Assembly (NCBI RefSeq): GCF_017916255.1
Contig: NZ_CP072827.1
Coordinates: forward strand, 2,170,001-2,234,000
Direction: 5' to 3'
Length of the DNA stretch: 64,000 nucleotides
Source: Streptomyces mobaraensis NBRC 13819 = DSM 40847
GTDB lineage: Bacteria; Actinomycetota; Actinomycetes; Streptomycetales; Streptomycetaceae
The notes under the pieces are model-generated. The model saw only the letters and a list, made by a program, of their open reading frames with translations, was not told where the DNA came from and searched no databases. This document shows, in pieces, positions 1-8,573 of the stretch. The translations under genes and the position numbers were made by a program. How positions within the stretch are numbered: the first letter of the stretch is position 1; each line of letters starts with the position of its first letter.

Positions 1-26
1 GACCGGGCCACGACCCCGGCCGCGTC

Positions 27-449
27 ATGAACGCCAACCCCTTCAACCTGCGGGTGATCGAGGAGTTCCGCGCCAACGGGGGCGCGGTGGGCGGCGAGTT
101 CGCCGGCACGCCGCTGCTCCTGCTCACCACCCGGGGCGCCCGCAGCGGCGAACTCCGCACCACGCCCCTGGTGTACCTGCCGGACGCCGACGGCCGCCCG
201 CACGTCTTCGCCCTCAACGGCGGCGCGCCGGTGGCCCCCGCCTGGTACCACAACCTCCGCGCCCACCCGGAGTCGCTCCGCGTCGAGCTGGGCGGCGACG
301 CCTTCCCCGCGCGGGCGGTGGAGGTGACGGACCCGGCGGAGTACGAGGAGCTGTGGCGGCGGCAGACCGCGGCCGAGCCGAAGTTCGCCGCGTTCCGGGA
401 ACGGGCGGGACGGGCGATCCCGGTGGTGCGGCTGGAGCGCCGGGGGTAG
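27..449 (+). CDS. DUF385/F420-dependent nitroreductase-family protein
   Basis: A 140-residue protein of the deazaflavin (F420)-dependent nitroreductase/DUF385 fold, a family of small split-barrel proteins in actinomycetes that bind F420H2 and reduce quinones, nitro compounds or other substrates. The family pattern is clear: an N-terminal helix (NPFNLRVIEEFRANGG), the LLLLTTRGARSGELRTTPL strand-turn-strand, then WYHNLRAHPESLRVELGG, where the Trp-Tyr-His-Asn-Leu stretch is typical. The ATG at 27 gives a normal N-terminus and normal length. It is followed immediately by the 3' fragment of a TetR gene in another frame, so its original downstream neighbour was probably a regulator. Substrate unknown. 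Family call firm, activity inferred. Confidence 0.85.
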   Translation: MNANPFNLRVIEEFRANGGAVGGEFAGTPLLLLTTRGARSGELRTTPLVYLPDADGRPHVFALNGGAPVAPAWYHNLRAHPESLRVELGGDAFPARAVEVTDPAEYEELWRRQTAAEPKFAAFRERAGRAIPVVRLERRG

Positions 450-450
450 C

Positions 451-648
451 GCGGGGTACGCGGTCGCGTCCGCCTTCGTCGGCCTGGAACTGTACGAGGG
501 CGTGGACGCCGACGGCGCCCTGCGCGCGCTGGACGCGCTGGACCAGCTCTCCGGGCTGGTGGCCGTACTGGAGGGCCTGGGCCCGGTCGCCCAACGGGCG
601 GTCCGCGCCCGCCTGCGGCGCGGGGCGGGGGGCCGGGGACGGGCGTGA
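451..648 (+). pseudogene. 3' remnant of a TetR-family regulator gene
   Basis: Read in frame 1 this segment encodes about 65 residues (starting AGYAVASAFVGLELYEG and ending RGAGGRGRA before TGA at 646-648). They resemble the last helices of actinobacterial TetR regulators, including the ALRALDALDQLSGLV-type helix. There is no start codon with a ribosome site and no DNA-binding domain upstream, because the DUF385 gene occupies that DNA in another frame and ends at 449. I read it as the tail of a TetR gene left by a deletion that removed its 5' part. It is not expected to make a functional regulator. The assignment rests on recognising C-terminal TetR sequence only. Confidence 0.5.
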
Positions 649-749
649 CACGAGGGCGTTCCGCGGCGGGCGTGACGCCGGAAGGCAAGGGTACGGACGT
701 GACGCGGAGCGCCCGCCGCCCCCGAACCCTCGGCCGGCCTCAGCCGACC

Positions 750-1148
750 TCAGGCGCCCTCGGACACCCCGTCCTCACCGCTCCCGTCCTCCACCCGGTA
801 CCCCGGCACGGACGGCCACCGCACCGTCAGCACCACCGACTCCTCCTCGGCGCGCCAGGAGTGGTCCACCCCCTCGCCCCACACCACGTAGTCGCCCTGC
901 TCGCTCAGCAGCACGCTGCGGCCCGGGAGTTCGACCCGGAAGCGGCCGCTGATGAGCACCAGCAGGGCGGTGCGGGCCTCGCCGGTGACCCAGCGGGCGC
1001 GCTCGTCGCCGGGCGGGTGGACGCCCCACTTGATCTCGACCGCCTCGCTGTGGCGGGGGTCGGAGACGTCCTTGAAGTGACCGAGCAGCCAGCCCCGGTC
1101 GAGGGCCGCGTCCTTGCCCGCGTTGCCCACGTACACCGTGTCGTTCAT
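750..1148 (-). CDS. Small cupin-domain protein
   Basis: A 132-residue protein with one cupin-like beta-barrel: the strands around KWGVHPPGDERARW, TALLVLISGRFRVELPG and GDYVVWGEGVDHSW match the two-motif cupin layout, with His and Glu/Asp residues placed to bind a metal. Streptomyces homologues are sometimes mislabelled as signal peptidase I, but no Ser/Lys catalytic dyad or membrane anchor is present. It starts at ATG 1148. A TACGGT -10-like hexamer lies 8 nt upstream with no Shine-Dalgarno sequence, so the message may be leaderless. Substrate and role unknown. Confidence 0.75.
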   Translation of the reverse strand: MNDTVYVGNAGKDAALDRGWLLGHFKDVSDPRHSEAVEIKWGVHPPGDERARWVTGEARTALLVLISGRFRVELPGRSVLLSEQGDYVVWGEGVDHSWRAEEESVVLTVRWPSVPGYRVEDGSGEDGVSEGA

Positions 1149-1170
1149 GGTTCGCGACCGTATCAGCAGG

Positions 1171-2394
1171 TCAGGGGCGGTCTTCCAGGGCCGCCACGAT
1201 CTCGGCCGCCCGGCCCGCGCCGTCCTCCCGCGCGACCCGGTCCGCCAGCCGGCGGGCCGCGTCCGCGTACGGCCGTTCCGTCACCGCCCGGCCCAGCGCG
1301 TCGGCCAGGCCCTCCGCCGTGAGCCTCCGGAAGGGGACGGCGGCCGGGGCGGCGCCCAGGGCGACCAGGCGAGCGGCCCAGAAGGGCTGGTCCGCCATGA
1401 CCGGAACCGGGACGGACGGGACGCCCGCGCGCAGTGTGGCGGCCGTGGTGCCCGCGCCCGCGTGGTGGACGACGGCGGCCACGCGCGGGAACAGCAGCTC
1501 GTGGGGCACGTCCCCGATCGTCAGGACGTCGTCCGCGTCGGCGGCCAGTCCCGCGCCGCCGGACTGCAGGACGCCGCGGAGGCCCGCGCGGCGCAGCGCG
1601 TCCACGACGCGGGCGCTCAGCCGCTCGCGGTCGCCGGCGGGCATGCTGCCGAAGCCGACGAAGGCCGGTGGCGGGCCGGCGGCCAGGAAGTCCTCCAGGA
1701 CGGCCGGGAGCCGGTCGGTGTCCCGGTGCGGCCACCAGGTCCCCGTCACGGTGTGGCGCGGGTGCCAGTCCGCCGGGCGCGGCACCAGGGCCTCGCTGAA
1801 GCCGTACAGCACCGGGCGGCCCGTCTCCTCCTGCCGGCGGCGGACGGCGGCCTGCTCGGCCGGCGGCAGGCCGAGTTCCGCCCGCAGCGCCCGGGCGGCG
1901 CCGGCGAAGACGCGGTCCGTCACCCGCAGCGAGAACCGGCCGACGGCCCGGTTCCCCCACCGGCCCAGCGTGCGGGTGCCGCTCACGACGGGCGGGAAGT
2001 CGCCGGTCGGGGCGTTGGGCTGGAGGTGGGCGTCCAGGCTGCGGATGCCGGTGGCCTCGGCCACGTGCCAGCCGAGCGGTGCGGTGGTGGCGGAGAACAG
2101 CAGCAGGTCCGCACCGCCCCCGGCTCCGGTGACGGCCTCCGCCATCCCCTGCCCCAGCCGGGTGGCGAACGCGGCCGCGGCGCCCATCAGTTGACGCTTC
2201 CCGTCGACCTGCCCCCCGATGCGCGGGTCGGCCGGGAGCGGGCGGAACGCGAGACCGGCGGCGCGTACCAGCGGCGCGTGGAGCTCGTCCGCGGCCACGG
2301 TGACGTCGTGGCCCTCCGCGCGCAGCCGGGCGCCGAGGCCGGTGTAGGGGGCGACGTCGCCGCGCGAACCGGCCGCGGTGATCAGGATCCTCAC
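1171..2394 (-). CDS. GT1-type (UGT-like) glycosyltransferase
   Basis: A 407-residue GT-B glycosyltransferase of family 1, related to macrolide and antibiotic glycosyltransferases that move a sugar from a nucleotide donor to a small acceptor. The N-terminus (RILITAAGSRGDVAPYTGL) is the acceptor-domain opening. The C-terminal donor domain has the diagnostic HHAGAGTTAATLRAGVP and the DQPFWA motif. The start is GTG at 2394, whose bases overlap the stop of the upstream MerR gene (GTGA), so the two are translationally coupled. Longer upstream starts would run into the regulator in a shadow frame. Glycosylation as antibiotic inactivation is plausible from the operon partner but not proved. Confidence 0.88.
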   Translation of the reverse strand: MRILITAAGSRGDVAPYTGLGARLRAEGHDVTVAADELHAPLVRAAGLAFRPLPADPRIGGQVDGKRQLMGAAAAFATRLGQGMAEAVTGAGGGADLLLFSATTAPLGWHVAEATGIRSLDAHLQPNAPTGDFPPVVSGTRTLGRWGNRAVGRFSLRVTDRVFAGAARALRAELGLPPAEQAAVRRRQEETGRPVLYGFSEALVPRPADWHPRHTVTGTWWPHRDTDRLPAVLEDFLAAGPPPAFVGFGSMPAGDRERLSARVVDALRRAGLRGVLQSGGAGLAADADDVLTIGDVPHELLFPRVAAVVHHAGAGTTAATLRAGVPSVPVPVMADQPFWAARLVALGAAPAAVPFRRLTAEGLADALGRAVTERPYADAARRLADRVAREDGAGRAAEIVAALEDRP

Positions 2395-3179
2395 CGTGCC
2401 TCCTCCTCGACCCCGTGCCGGGCGGCGTTGGCGCGGACGGCCGTCCGCACGTACGCGGCCAGGCCCGGCCGCTGCTCGGACGGCGGCACCAGCAGGGCGA
2501 ACGCGCGCGGGTCGGCGGCGAAGTCGTCGGCGACGCGGACGTGCGTCTCGGGCGGGCAGGACATGAACCACCGGCCGAGGTGTCCCCGGTGCGCCTCGGC
2601 CAGATCCATGGCCCGCTCGCCGTCCGCCGGTTCACCGGCGTCGAAGACGGCCCGCAACTCCCGCCGCCAGGCGGTCAGTTCGCTCATGATGCAGCGCCAG
2701 TCGTCCTTGCTGTGGGCGGCGGCGCTGGCGAGGGACTGCCGGTGCTTGTCGCTGTCGCGCCACTTGAGGGCGGCCTCGGTGGCGTAGCTCAGGTCGAAGG
2801 CCACCTCGCCGAACACGTCGAAGCGCTCGCCCGGCGTCAGCGCGACCCCGGTCTCCTGCACCTCCATCGCCCGCTCGGCGACCTCCACCAGCCGCCGCAG
2901 CCGGCCGATCTGCTCGCTGAGCAGCTTGTGCCGGGCGCGCAGCTGGTCGAGCGCGTTGGCGTGCGGGTCCTCCAGGATGGCGGCGATCTCCTCCAGGGAG
3001 AAGCCGAGTTCCCGGTAGAAGAGGATCTGCTGGAGGCGGGCCAGGTCGGCCTCTCCGTAGAGGCGGTAGCCGGCCGCGCTGCGCTCACTGGGGGTGAGCA
3101 GCCCGGTGCGGTCGTAGTGGTGGAGGGTTCGCACGGTGACGCCGGCGAAGCCCGAGACCTGTCCGACGGTGTACGTCAT
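2391..3179 (-). CDS. MerR-family regulator with TipAS effector domain
   Basis: A 262-residue activator-type regulator. Residues 1-70 form the MerR winged helix (YTVGQVSGFAGVTVRTLHHY and the GYRLYGEADLARLQ wing), residues 75-120 the dimerisation coiled coil, and the rest is a TipAS-like domain (AWRRELRAVFDAGEP to MSCPPETHVRVADDF). TipAS domains bind thiopeptides and other drugs, and in TipA a Cys in this region can be modified covalently; Cys is present here in MSCPPE. The ATG at 3179 is preceded by weak ribosome-site sequence. It heads an operon with the overlapping glycosyltransferase and probably induces it in response to a small molecule. Confidence 0.87.
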   Translation of the reverse strand: MTYTVGQVSGFAGVTVRTLHHYDRTGLLTPSERSAAGYRLYGEADLARLQQILFYRELGFSLEEIAAILEDPHANALDQLRARHKLLSEQIGRLRRLVEVAERAMEVQETGVALTPGERFDVFGEVAFDLSYATEAALKWRDSDKHRQSLASAAAHSKDDWRCIMSELTAWRRELRAVFDAGEPADGERAMDLAEAHRGHLGRWFMSCPPETHVRVADDFAADPRAFALLVPPSEQRPGLAAYVRTAVRANAARHGVEEEAR

Positions 3180-3259
3180 GGGGTCCTGCCTTTCGTCGCG
3201 CCCCAGCCTGCGGCCTGACGTGAGGTGAGGGTCAAGCGGGGACCCTGTGACGTAGCACG

Positions 3260-3886
3260 TCAGAAGGGCAGCCCGACGATCCCCCACCCCCGCGCGTGCG
3301 CCTCCCGCACCACTTCCGCCCACTCGCGCAGGAGGACGGCGAACTCGTCGTGGTCGGCGATCCACCGGCCGGGGGCGTCGGCGTGGGCGGTGTGCGGCCC
3401 CTTGAGCCCGTCGAGCAGCGGCTCGGCGACGGCCCAGGCGGCGGCGAGGACGGGGACGGTCTCGGGCGGGCAGGCGACAAGCAGCCCGGTGCCGCGGCCC
3501 GCGAGGAGCTCCCGCACCCCCGGCGCGTCCGCCCCCGTCCCCGCCGGCGGAACGGCCATGTCGTACGGGTCCCAGAACAGCCCCGCCAGAAACACGTCCA
3601 ACGCCGCCCGCAACTCCGGCACGGCCTGTTCCCGGACGTCCTCCCACCGCTCCCCGGCCCAGAAGTGCGCCTTGAACGAACCGCTCGTGGAGCGGAACTC
3701 GTACAGCGCGGACCACTCCGCCACCTCGCCCGGAAACCGCACCCACCCATCGGGCAGCTCGGCGAAGAACTCGGCGTCACACTCGTCGGGGTAAGCGGCG
3801 TCCACCAGCCGCTCCCACCGCTCCCCGGGCGCGAACACCGCGAGCCGCTCCCAGTCGACGACCAGCACACTGATATCAAGCCCCAC
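3260..3886 (-). CDS. Conserved hypothetical protein, 208 aa
   Basis: I do not recognise a named family. The protein is soluble, acidic and Trp-rich, with no signal peptide or membrane segment. It opens GLDISVLVVDWERLAVFAPG and ends in an aromatic helix (FAVLLREWAEVVREAHARG). It starts with GTG at 3886 behind an AAGGTGG ribosome site. It lies alone between the MerR operon and the next unknown gene on the same strand. Codon-position GC bias and the good ribosome site support a real gene. Confidence 0.7.
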   Translation of the reverse strand: MGLDISVLVVDWERLAVFAPGERWERLVDAAYPDECDAEFFAELPDGWVRFPGEVAEWSALYEFRSTSGSFKAHFWAGERWEDVREQAVPELRAALDVFLAGLFWDPYDMAVPPAGTGADAPGVRELLAGRGTGLLVACPPETVPVLAAAWAVAEPLLDGLKGPHTAHADAPGRWIADHDEFAVLLREWAEVVREAHARGWGIVGLPF

Positions 3887-3905
3887 GCGCTTCCACCTTG
3901 CCTGG

Positions 3906-5009
3906 CTACCTCCGCGAACGTGCAGGGTAACCGGGGTTCAAGAAGAGAGCGGCAAACGAGCGGGGTCCATGCCTACGGTCGAGCCAAGCGGAAAGCCCTG
4001 CGAGGGACCCGGACAGCATGGCCCTCAGCAGGGCCGCGTGCAGTCCGGCCGCCTCACCGCGCCCGACGTCGGCGAGGAATCGGACGTATCGAGCGTTGAC
4101 CGACTCCTGGTACGCCTTCATGGATTCCAGAAAGATCGCCGCCGGCTCCGCGGGGGCGTGGGCGGCACGGTACGCGGGCCGGGCGAGCGCGGCCATGTCG
4201 GCGGTGGTGAGCGTGCCCGTCATGTCCCGGAACACATACGCGGACATCCCCTCCGCCCGAACGATGGCCAAGCGGCGGGCGATCCGCCGGGTGACGGCGC
4301 GCGCTTCGCGGTCGCACGCACCCTCCATGATGACGCCGAGATTGCGGGTGTTCGGCGATCCGGCGAGGTCGGGCGCGGAATAGGTACGTCCGTCGTGGCG
4401 GCGGAAGTTCACCCCATACTGCGTTCGTACGATCTCGTCACCCCTGAGGCGGTAACTGCGGAACGAGCCATAGTGCAGGCAGTCGTGCGCGTACGCGCGC
4501 AGCAGATCGAGGGCGGCCAGCTCCGGGTCTTCGGGTGTACCCGACGCCAGAGGCCCGGACACCGTGATCAAAGCCCGCATGTGCAGGTGCCGGTAGCCCT
4601 GGTCCGGGTGGTGGAACCCGCCGTAGGCTCCCTCCCGCTCGGAGCGGACTCCGGCCATGACGCGATCGAGCGGAAGCAGCCGACGGAGGCCGAGACCGGC
4701 GTACCGTGGCCGGAGCAGGGCCAGGCCGGCTCGGAAGGGGCGGGCGTCCAGCCCGGCCTCGCTCCAATCGGTCAGGACTCGGGACAGCGGCCGGAACGTC
4801 ACCTGCGGATGCCGACGGGCGAGACCGTCCGGGTCGCAGCGCAGCTCGGCCAGCCTGGCGGCCAGCCTTACCGCGTCGGCCTCGCCGGACAGGTGCTCGT
4901 TGGGAGCCAGCAGCCGGGGAATGCCGGTCAGCCGAGGGGCGCCGACCCGAGGATCAGTGCTCGGTGTGACTCCTGCACCCCTTCCGGCAGCCCGTCCGGA
5001 GAGAACCAT
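3906..5009 (-). CDS. Hypothetical protein with HDCLHYGSF motif
   Basis: A protein of up to 367 residues that I cannot assign. It is rich in Arg and Ala. The sequence AYAHDCLHYGSFRSY places two His and a Cys in one helix, and EGACDREARAVTRRIARR follows, loosely like a metal-binding site; this is a resemblance only. The ATG at 5009 has GGAGG 4 nt upstream but lies inside the 3' end of the NUDIX gene, an 82-nt overlap. No alternative ATG or GTG occurs before about residue 115, so this start is kept with caution. Same strand as the NUDIX gene and probably co-transcribed. Confidence 0.62.
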   Translation of the reverse strand: MVLSGRAAGRGAGVTPSTDPRVGAPRLTGIPRLLAPNEHLSGEADAVRLAARLAELRCDPDGLARRHPQVTFRPLSRVLTDWSEAGLDARPFRAGLALLRPRYAGLGLRRLLPLDRVMAGVRSEREGAYGGFHHPDQGYRHLHMRALITVSGPLASGTPEDPELAALDLLRAYAHDCLHYGSFRSYRLRGDEIVRTQYGVNFRRHDGRTYSAPDLAGSPNTRNLGVIMEGACDREARAVTRRIARRLAIVRAEGMSAYVFRDMTGTLTTADMAALARPAYRAAHAPAEPAAIFLESMKAYQESVNARYVRFLADVGRGEAAGLHAALLRAMLSGSLAGLSAWLDRRHGPRSFAALFLNPGYPARSRR

Positions 5010-5386
5010 CGCGCCTCCAGGATCTCAAAGGAATCGATCTTGAGTTCGCCACCGACCAGAGACGCTTCGTACGCGACCTCGATCCGCAGCTTGTATCCAC
5101 TCTTGACGTGGACGAGCGAGCCGGCCTTGACCTCCAGGCCGGTCTCCTCACGCACCTCACGAACGACGGTCGAGCCGAACTCCTCGCCCTTGACCGCATA
5201 GCCGGTCGGCAGCCCCCACTGCCGGCCCTCGGGCCACAGCCGGTGGCGCAGCAACAGGACGCGCCCCGCGTCGTCACGGACGACGCCGGTCACGCCCACC
5301 ATGAATTTCGCGTGCGCGAGCCAGAGGACCCGCCACTGCATCGGACCTCGGATGATGCGCCACAGGCGGGCGATCAGTCGCTTCAT
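4928..5386 (-). CDS. NUDIX hydrolase
   Basis: A 152-residue NUDIX-fold pyrophosphohydrolase. The Nudix box is intact and fits the Gx5Ex7REUxEExGU pattern: it begins at GYAVKGEEF and ends REVREETGLE, with the metal-binding Glu pair present. The start is ATG at 5386 with AGGAG nine bases upstream. The basic N-terminus (MKRLIARLWRIIRGP) is unusual for the family and could form a short amphipathic helix. Its 3' end overlaps the next gene by 82 nt. The substrate (a nucleotide, sugar nucleotide or damaged NTP) cannot be told from sequence. Confidence 0.9.
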   Translation of the reverse strand: MKRLIARLWRIIRGPMQWRVLWLAHAKFMVGVTGVVRDDAGRVLLLRHRLWPEGRQWGLPTGYAVKGEEFGSTVVREVREETGLEVKAGSLVHVKSGYKLRIEVAYEASLVGGELKIDSFEILEARWFSPDGLPEGVQESHRALILGSAPLG

Positions 5387-5712
5387 AACGTCTCACTCCT
5401 GGTGGAATCGGCGAGTTGCGCCGTACGCGCGGCCCACTGTCCAACGGCGTCGGCCGGGCCGTGACACGGTCGCTTCGCCAGATCGCCTGCGCCCCGGACG
5501 CGGCGGTCGCGACGCCGTGATGCGCCTCCGACCGCACATTGACCGCCGGCCTCACCTGCCGCGCTTCTTCGCACACCACCAGTGCAGCGGCCCGGACGGC
5601 CCTGCGGGCGAAGGACGACCGGACGTTCAGGCGGACTTTTTGGCACTCGCCACCACGGCCGAGCCGCTACGGTGACGGACACACGGCAGCGGCACGGACG
5701 ACGGGCAGGCTC
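5387..5712. other. Divergent intergenic region
   Basis: These 326 bases separate the leftward NUDIX gene from the rightward regulator gene and should hold both promoters. I see no convincing small gene; reading frames through it are Arg-rich shadows. A T-run with TTGGCA near 5648 and TACGGT near 5670 look like promoter hexamers, but their spacing (about 22 nt) is too long for a clear call. Confidence 0.4.
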
Positions 5713-6975
5713 GTGAGCGAACTGGCACAGCTGCGACGCGCAGCCGGGTACACCCAGGAAACGTTCGTCACGGTCTTCGCCCGAGAAGCCGCGCGCCTGG
5801 GCGTCAGCGCGTCCATCAGCGTGCGACAAGTGCGGCGGTGGGAAAGGGAGTCTCCCCCGCCCCTGCCCCACCCGGTCCAACAAGCCGTGCTCGAAGCGGT
5901 ATTCGGCATGCCCCTGGCCGAGATGGGCTTCGAGGTGCCCCTGTATCGCATGACGGTCGCCTCGCCGATCGGCGACGCTGAAGGGGTGAAGCGCAGGACG
6001 TTCGTCGCCGACGCCGGACTGCTCGCCGGCGCGGCGCTCGTCGGCACGCGGGCAGGCCCTCGGATGGGCGCGGCCGACGTCGCCCGGGTGCGTGCCGCCC
6101 TCGACGACCTGTATCGGACCGACCACACCTCGGGCAGCATGCCGGCCATGACGCGGGCCGACGCGATCGAGGGCGAGATCACGACCGCACTGGGAACGGC
6201 CTCCTATACGAGCCGCGTCGGCCGGGATCTCCAGACCATACTCGCCGAGTTGCACGGCCACCGCGCTTGGTACGGCTACGACGGCGGGCGTATCGGCCGG
6301 GGACGTACCGCCTGTATGGAGGCTCTGTCAGCGGCACAACTCGTCGACGATCCGCTGTTGCAGGTCTCCGTTCTGGAGACCCTTGTTCTCCTGGCGATCA
6401 AGGCGCAGAGGACGTGGGAGGCGGCGAGCGCGGTGGAGCATGCCTACCGCCTGGCCGGTCGCGCGGGTGCCGGTCACACGGTGCATCTCGTGATCTCGCT
6501 CCGGGAAGCCAACGTGGCGATCCACACGGGCAACCTGTCCGCGGCGCGGCGCGCCCTCAGCCGAGCCGTCAGTCATCAAGGACGCGCGGACACCGATCCC
6601 GACGTGCCTCAGTGGGCACGGTTCGCCGGTCCGTTCGAGATCGACTACGCGACGGCGAACCTGTATGTGCGGGCCGGGCAGCCCAAGCACGCCGTTCCGT
6701 TCCTCCTCGCCGCCGTACGCGGCATCGACCGTGACCTGGCTCGAAACAGCGCCTCATACCGGGTCAGACTCGCCTGCGTCCTTCTGGCGGCCGGCGAAGT
6801 CGACGAAGCGTGCGAGGAGATGCGAGCCGTTCTCGATACGTACGGCGGCATCGCGTCCCCGCGGCTGTCGGGCCGGATCCGACAGTTCGCGCGGGCCGTC
6901 GCGCGAGTCGACACCGCCGGGGCACGGGAGTGCGGCGAACGCATCCGGGAGAACGACCTGGGAGATGTCACATGA
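5713..6975 (+). CDS. XRE-like regulator with TPR-type C-terminal region
   Basis: A 420-residue regulator of a type common in Streptomyces. An N-terminal helix-turn-helix (ELAQLRRAAGYTQETFVTVF, then ISVRQVRRWERE) is followed by about 330 residues of helical repeats that look TPR-like, ending in a conserved LSGRIRQFARAVARV stretch. I chose GTG at 5713 because it opens directly at the HTH; the longer frame from 5539 has Arg/Thr-rich non-coding character before this point. The stop overlaps the GNAT start (ATGA), so the pair is coupled. The regulator probably acts on its own operon. Ligand unknown. Confidence 0.8.
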   Translation: MSELAQLRRAAGYTQETFVTVFAREAARLGVSASISVRQVRRWERESPPPLPHPVQQAVLEAVFGMPLAEMGFEVPLYRMTVASPIGDAEGVKRRTFVADAGLLAGAALVGTRAGPRMGAADVARVRAALDDLYRTDHTSGSMPAMTRADAIEGEITTALGTASYTSRVGRDLQTILAELHGHRAWYGYDGGRIGRGRTACMEALSAAQLVDDPLLQVSVLETLVLLAIKAQRTWEAASAVEHAYRLAGRAGAGHTVHLVISLREANVAIHTGNLSAARRALSRAVSHQGRADTDPDVPQWARFAGPFEIDYATANLYVRAGQPKHAVPFLLAAVRGIDRDLARNSASYRVRLACVLLAAGEVDEACEEMRAVLDTYGGIASPRLSGRIRQFARAVARVDTAGARECGERIRENDLGDVT

Positions 6976-7526
6976 CGCGGCAGGGGACCGTCACGGTCGA
7001 GAGCATGGACGGGCCGACGGCCGCGTGGGCCGAGGGCGCGTTCCGTTTGGTCTACGCGGAAGCGTTCGCCGAGCCTCCGTACGACGAGACCGAGACTGAT
7101 GTCGCGGGTGCGTTCCGCCGTTTCCGCTCTCAAACACGCAAGCGCGCTTTCCGGGCCGCTCTCGCCCGTACCGGCGACGGTGAACCCGTCGGCATGGCGT
7201 TCGGCCACCCGCTCGGCCCCACGACGGGGTGGTGGGATCAGCTGACGGAGCCCGTCTGCCAGGACATGCGCCGCGAGGACGGACGCCGGACGTTCGGGCT
7301 CATGGAACTGGCGGTACGCGGCCCATGGCGCCGCCAGGGCGTCGCCCGCCGGCTGCACGAAGCACTGCTCGTCAACGCGGAAGCCGAGCGCGTGCTGCTC
7401 AACGTTCACCCGGGGAGCCGGGCGGCGCAGACGGCCTACCGGGCGTGGGGATACCGAAAGGTCGGGCAGGCACGCCCATGGGAAGGGGCGGAGCTCCATG
7501 ACGTGATGCTGCTCGATCTGAAGTGA
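6972..7526 (+). CDS. GNAT-family N-acetyltransferase
   Basis: A 184-residue GNAT acetyltransferase. The acetyl-CoA pyrophosphate-binding motif A is visible as ELAVRGPWRRQGVARRLHEA (R/Q-x-x-G-x-A/G form), followed by the LLNVHPGSRAAQTAYRAWGY motif B region typical of the fold. The start ATG at 6972 overlaps the stop of the upstream regulator, indicating co-translation. The acceptor is unknown. Pairing of HTH-TPR regulators with GNAT genes recurs in Streptomyces, so the acetyltransferase is the likely output of that regulator. Confidence 0.87.
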   Translation: MTRQGTVTVESMDGPTAAWAEGAFRLVYAEAFAEPPYDETETDVAGAFRRFRSQTRKRAFRAALARTGDGEPVGMAFGHPLGPTTGWWDQLTEPVCQDMRREDGRRTFGLMELAVRGPWRRQGVARRLHEALLVNAEAERVLLNVHPGSRAAQTAYRAWGYRKVGQARPWEGAELHDVMLLDLK

Positions 7527-7558
7527 CCGTCCGGGACGGGCGGATGGGTGCGGCCGCC

Positions 7559-8461
7559 TCACCAGGGCGCGGGCCCGCCCGTCGGGACAGTGGACGGGTG
7601 GAAGCGGGGCGCCTCCAGGACCGCTCCCGCCACCGCCTCCGGGCGGTCGTACATGAGGAGGTGGCCGGCCGGGGCGATGGTGGTGAAGTGGGCGTCGAGG
7701 AGGGTGGCCAGGGCGCGTTGGCGGGTGAGGCGGCGGCGTTCGAGGCGGGAGTCGGTGCCGGTGGAGGCGGCCAGGACGTGGGTGGGGACGGGCGGCAGGG
7801 GGTGGGCCGCGCGGAGGTGTTCCAGTTCGGCGGCCACGTCGAAGTAGCGGGCGTTCTCCATGAGGAGGGCGCGTGCCACGCGGCCCGTGCCGTACGTGCG
7901 GCGGACGAGCTCGGCGGGGACGGGGTCGGCGCGTTCGACGGACGAGGCGCGGACGGCCAGCCGGCGCAGGGCCGGGCCGAGGGCGCGCGGCAGGCCGGCG
8001 GTGGCGAAGGCGTGGCCGCGCGCCCGGGCGACGGCGGTGCGCAGGGCGCGGGCGGGGAGCGGGCGGGCGTTCTCCTCGACGCTGGTGTCGACGAGGACGA
8101 GGCCGGCCGTGCGCTCCGGGTGCAGCCGGGCGAACGCCTCGGCGTGGAAGCCCGCGAGGGAGTGGCCGACGACCGTCGCCGGGCCGGGCAGGCCGAGGGC
8201 GTCCAGGACGCCGGCGATCCGCGCGGCCTCGCCCTCGGCGGTGGGCGGCTCGGTCTGCGGGGCGCTGAAGCCGAGGCCGGGCCGGTCGAAGCGGACGACC
8301 GTGCGGTGCGGGGTGAGCAGGGGGACGACGGGATCCCAGTCGAACCAGCCCATGCCCAGCCCCGGGCTCAGCACGCACGCCGGCCCCGAACCCTCGCTGA
8401 GAACGTGCAGGGCCGTGCCGCCGATCCGCAGCATCCGGCCCGGTGGCCGGCCTTCGCTCAT
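7559..8461 (-). CDS. Alpha/beta-hydrolase
   Basis: A 300-residue alpha/beta-hydrolase. The nucleophile elbow GHSLAGF is at mid-protein, preceded by the VVRFDRPGLGFS oxyanion strand, and the catalytic His is in PAGHLLMYDRPE near the C-terminus. No signal peptide. Start choice is uncertain: ATG 8461 is preferred because purine-rich GAGGGGCGGACGAGG precedes it; GTG 8488 has no ribosome site and ATG 8434 is also possible. It follows the permease gene on the same strand with about 110 nt between them. Substrate unknown. Confidence 0.85.
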   Translation of the reverse strand: MSEGRPPGRMLRIGGTALHVLSEGSGPACVLSPGLGMGWFDWDPVVPLLTPHRTVVRFDRPGLGFSAPQTEPPTAEGEAARIAGVLDALGLPGPATVVGHSLAGFHAEAFARLHPERTAGLVLVDTSVEENARPLPARALRTAVARARGHAFATAGLPRALGPALRRLAVRASSVERADPVPAELVRRTYGTGRVARALLMENARYFDVAAELEHLRAAHPLPPVPTHVLAASTGTDSRLERRRLTRQRALATLLDAHFTTIAPAGHLLMYDRPEAVAGAVLEAPRFHPSTVPTGGPAPW

Positions 8462-8573
8462 CCTCGTCCGCCCCTCGTCGGCGCTCACGTTGGCGGGGAG
8501 GAACGGCGGCGCCTGCCGCCCCTCCCCGTCGGGAAACGGCGGACGGGCGGCGAGGGTTCCGGAAGGCGGGGGT

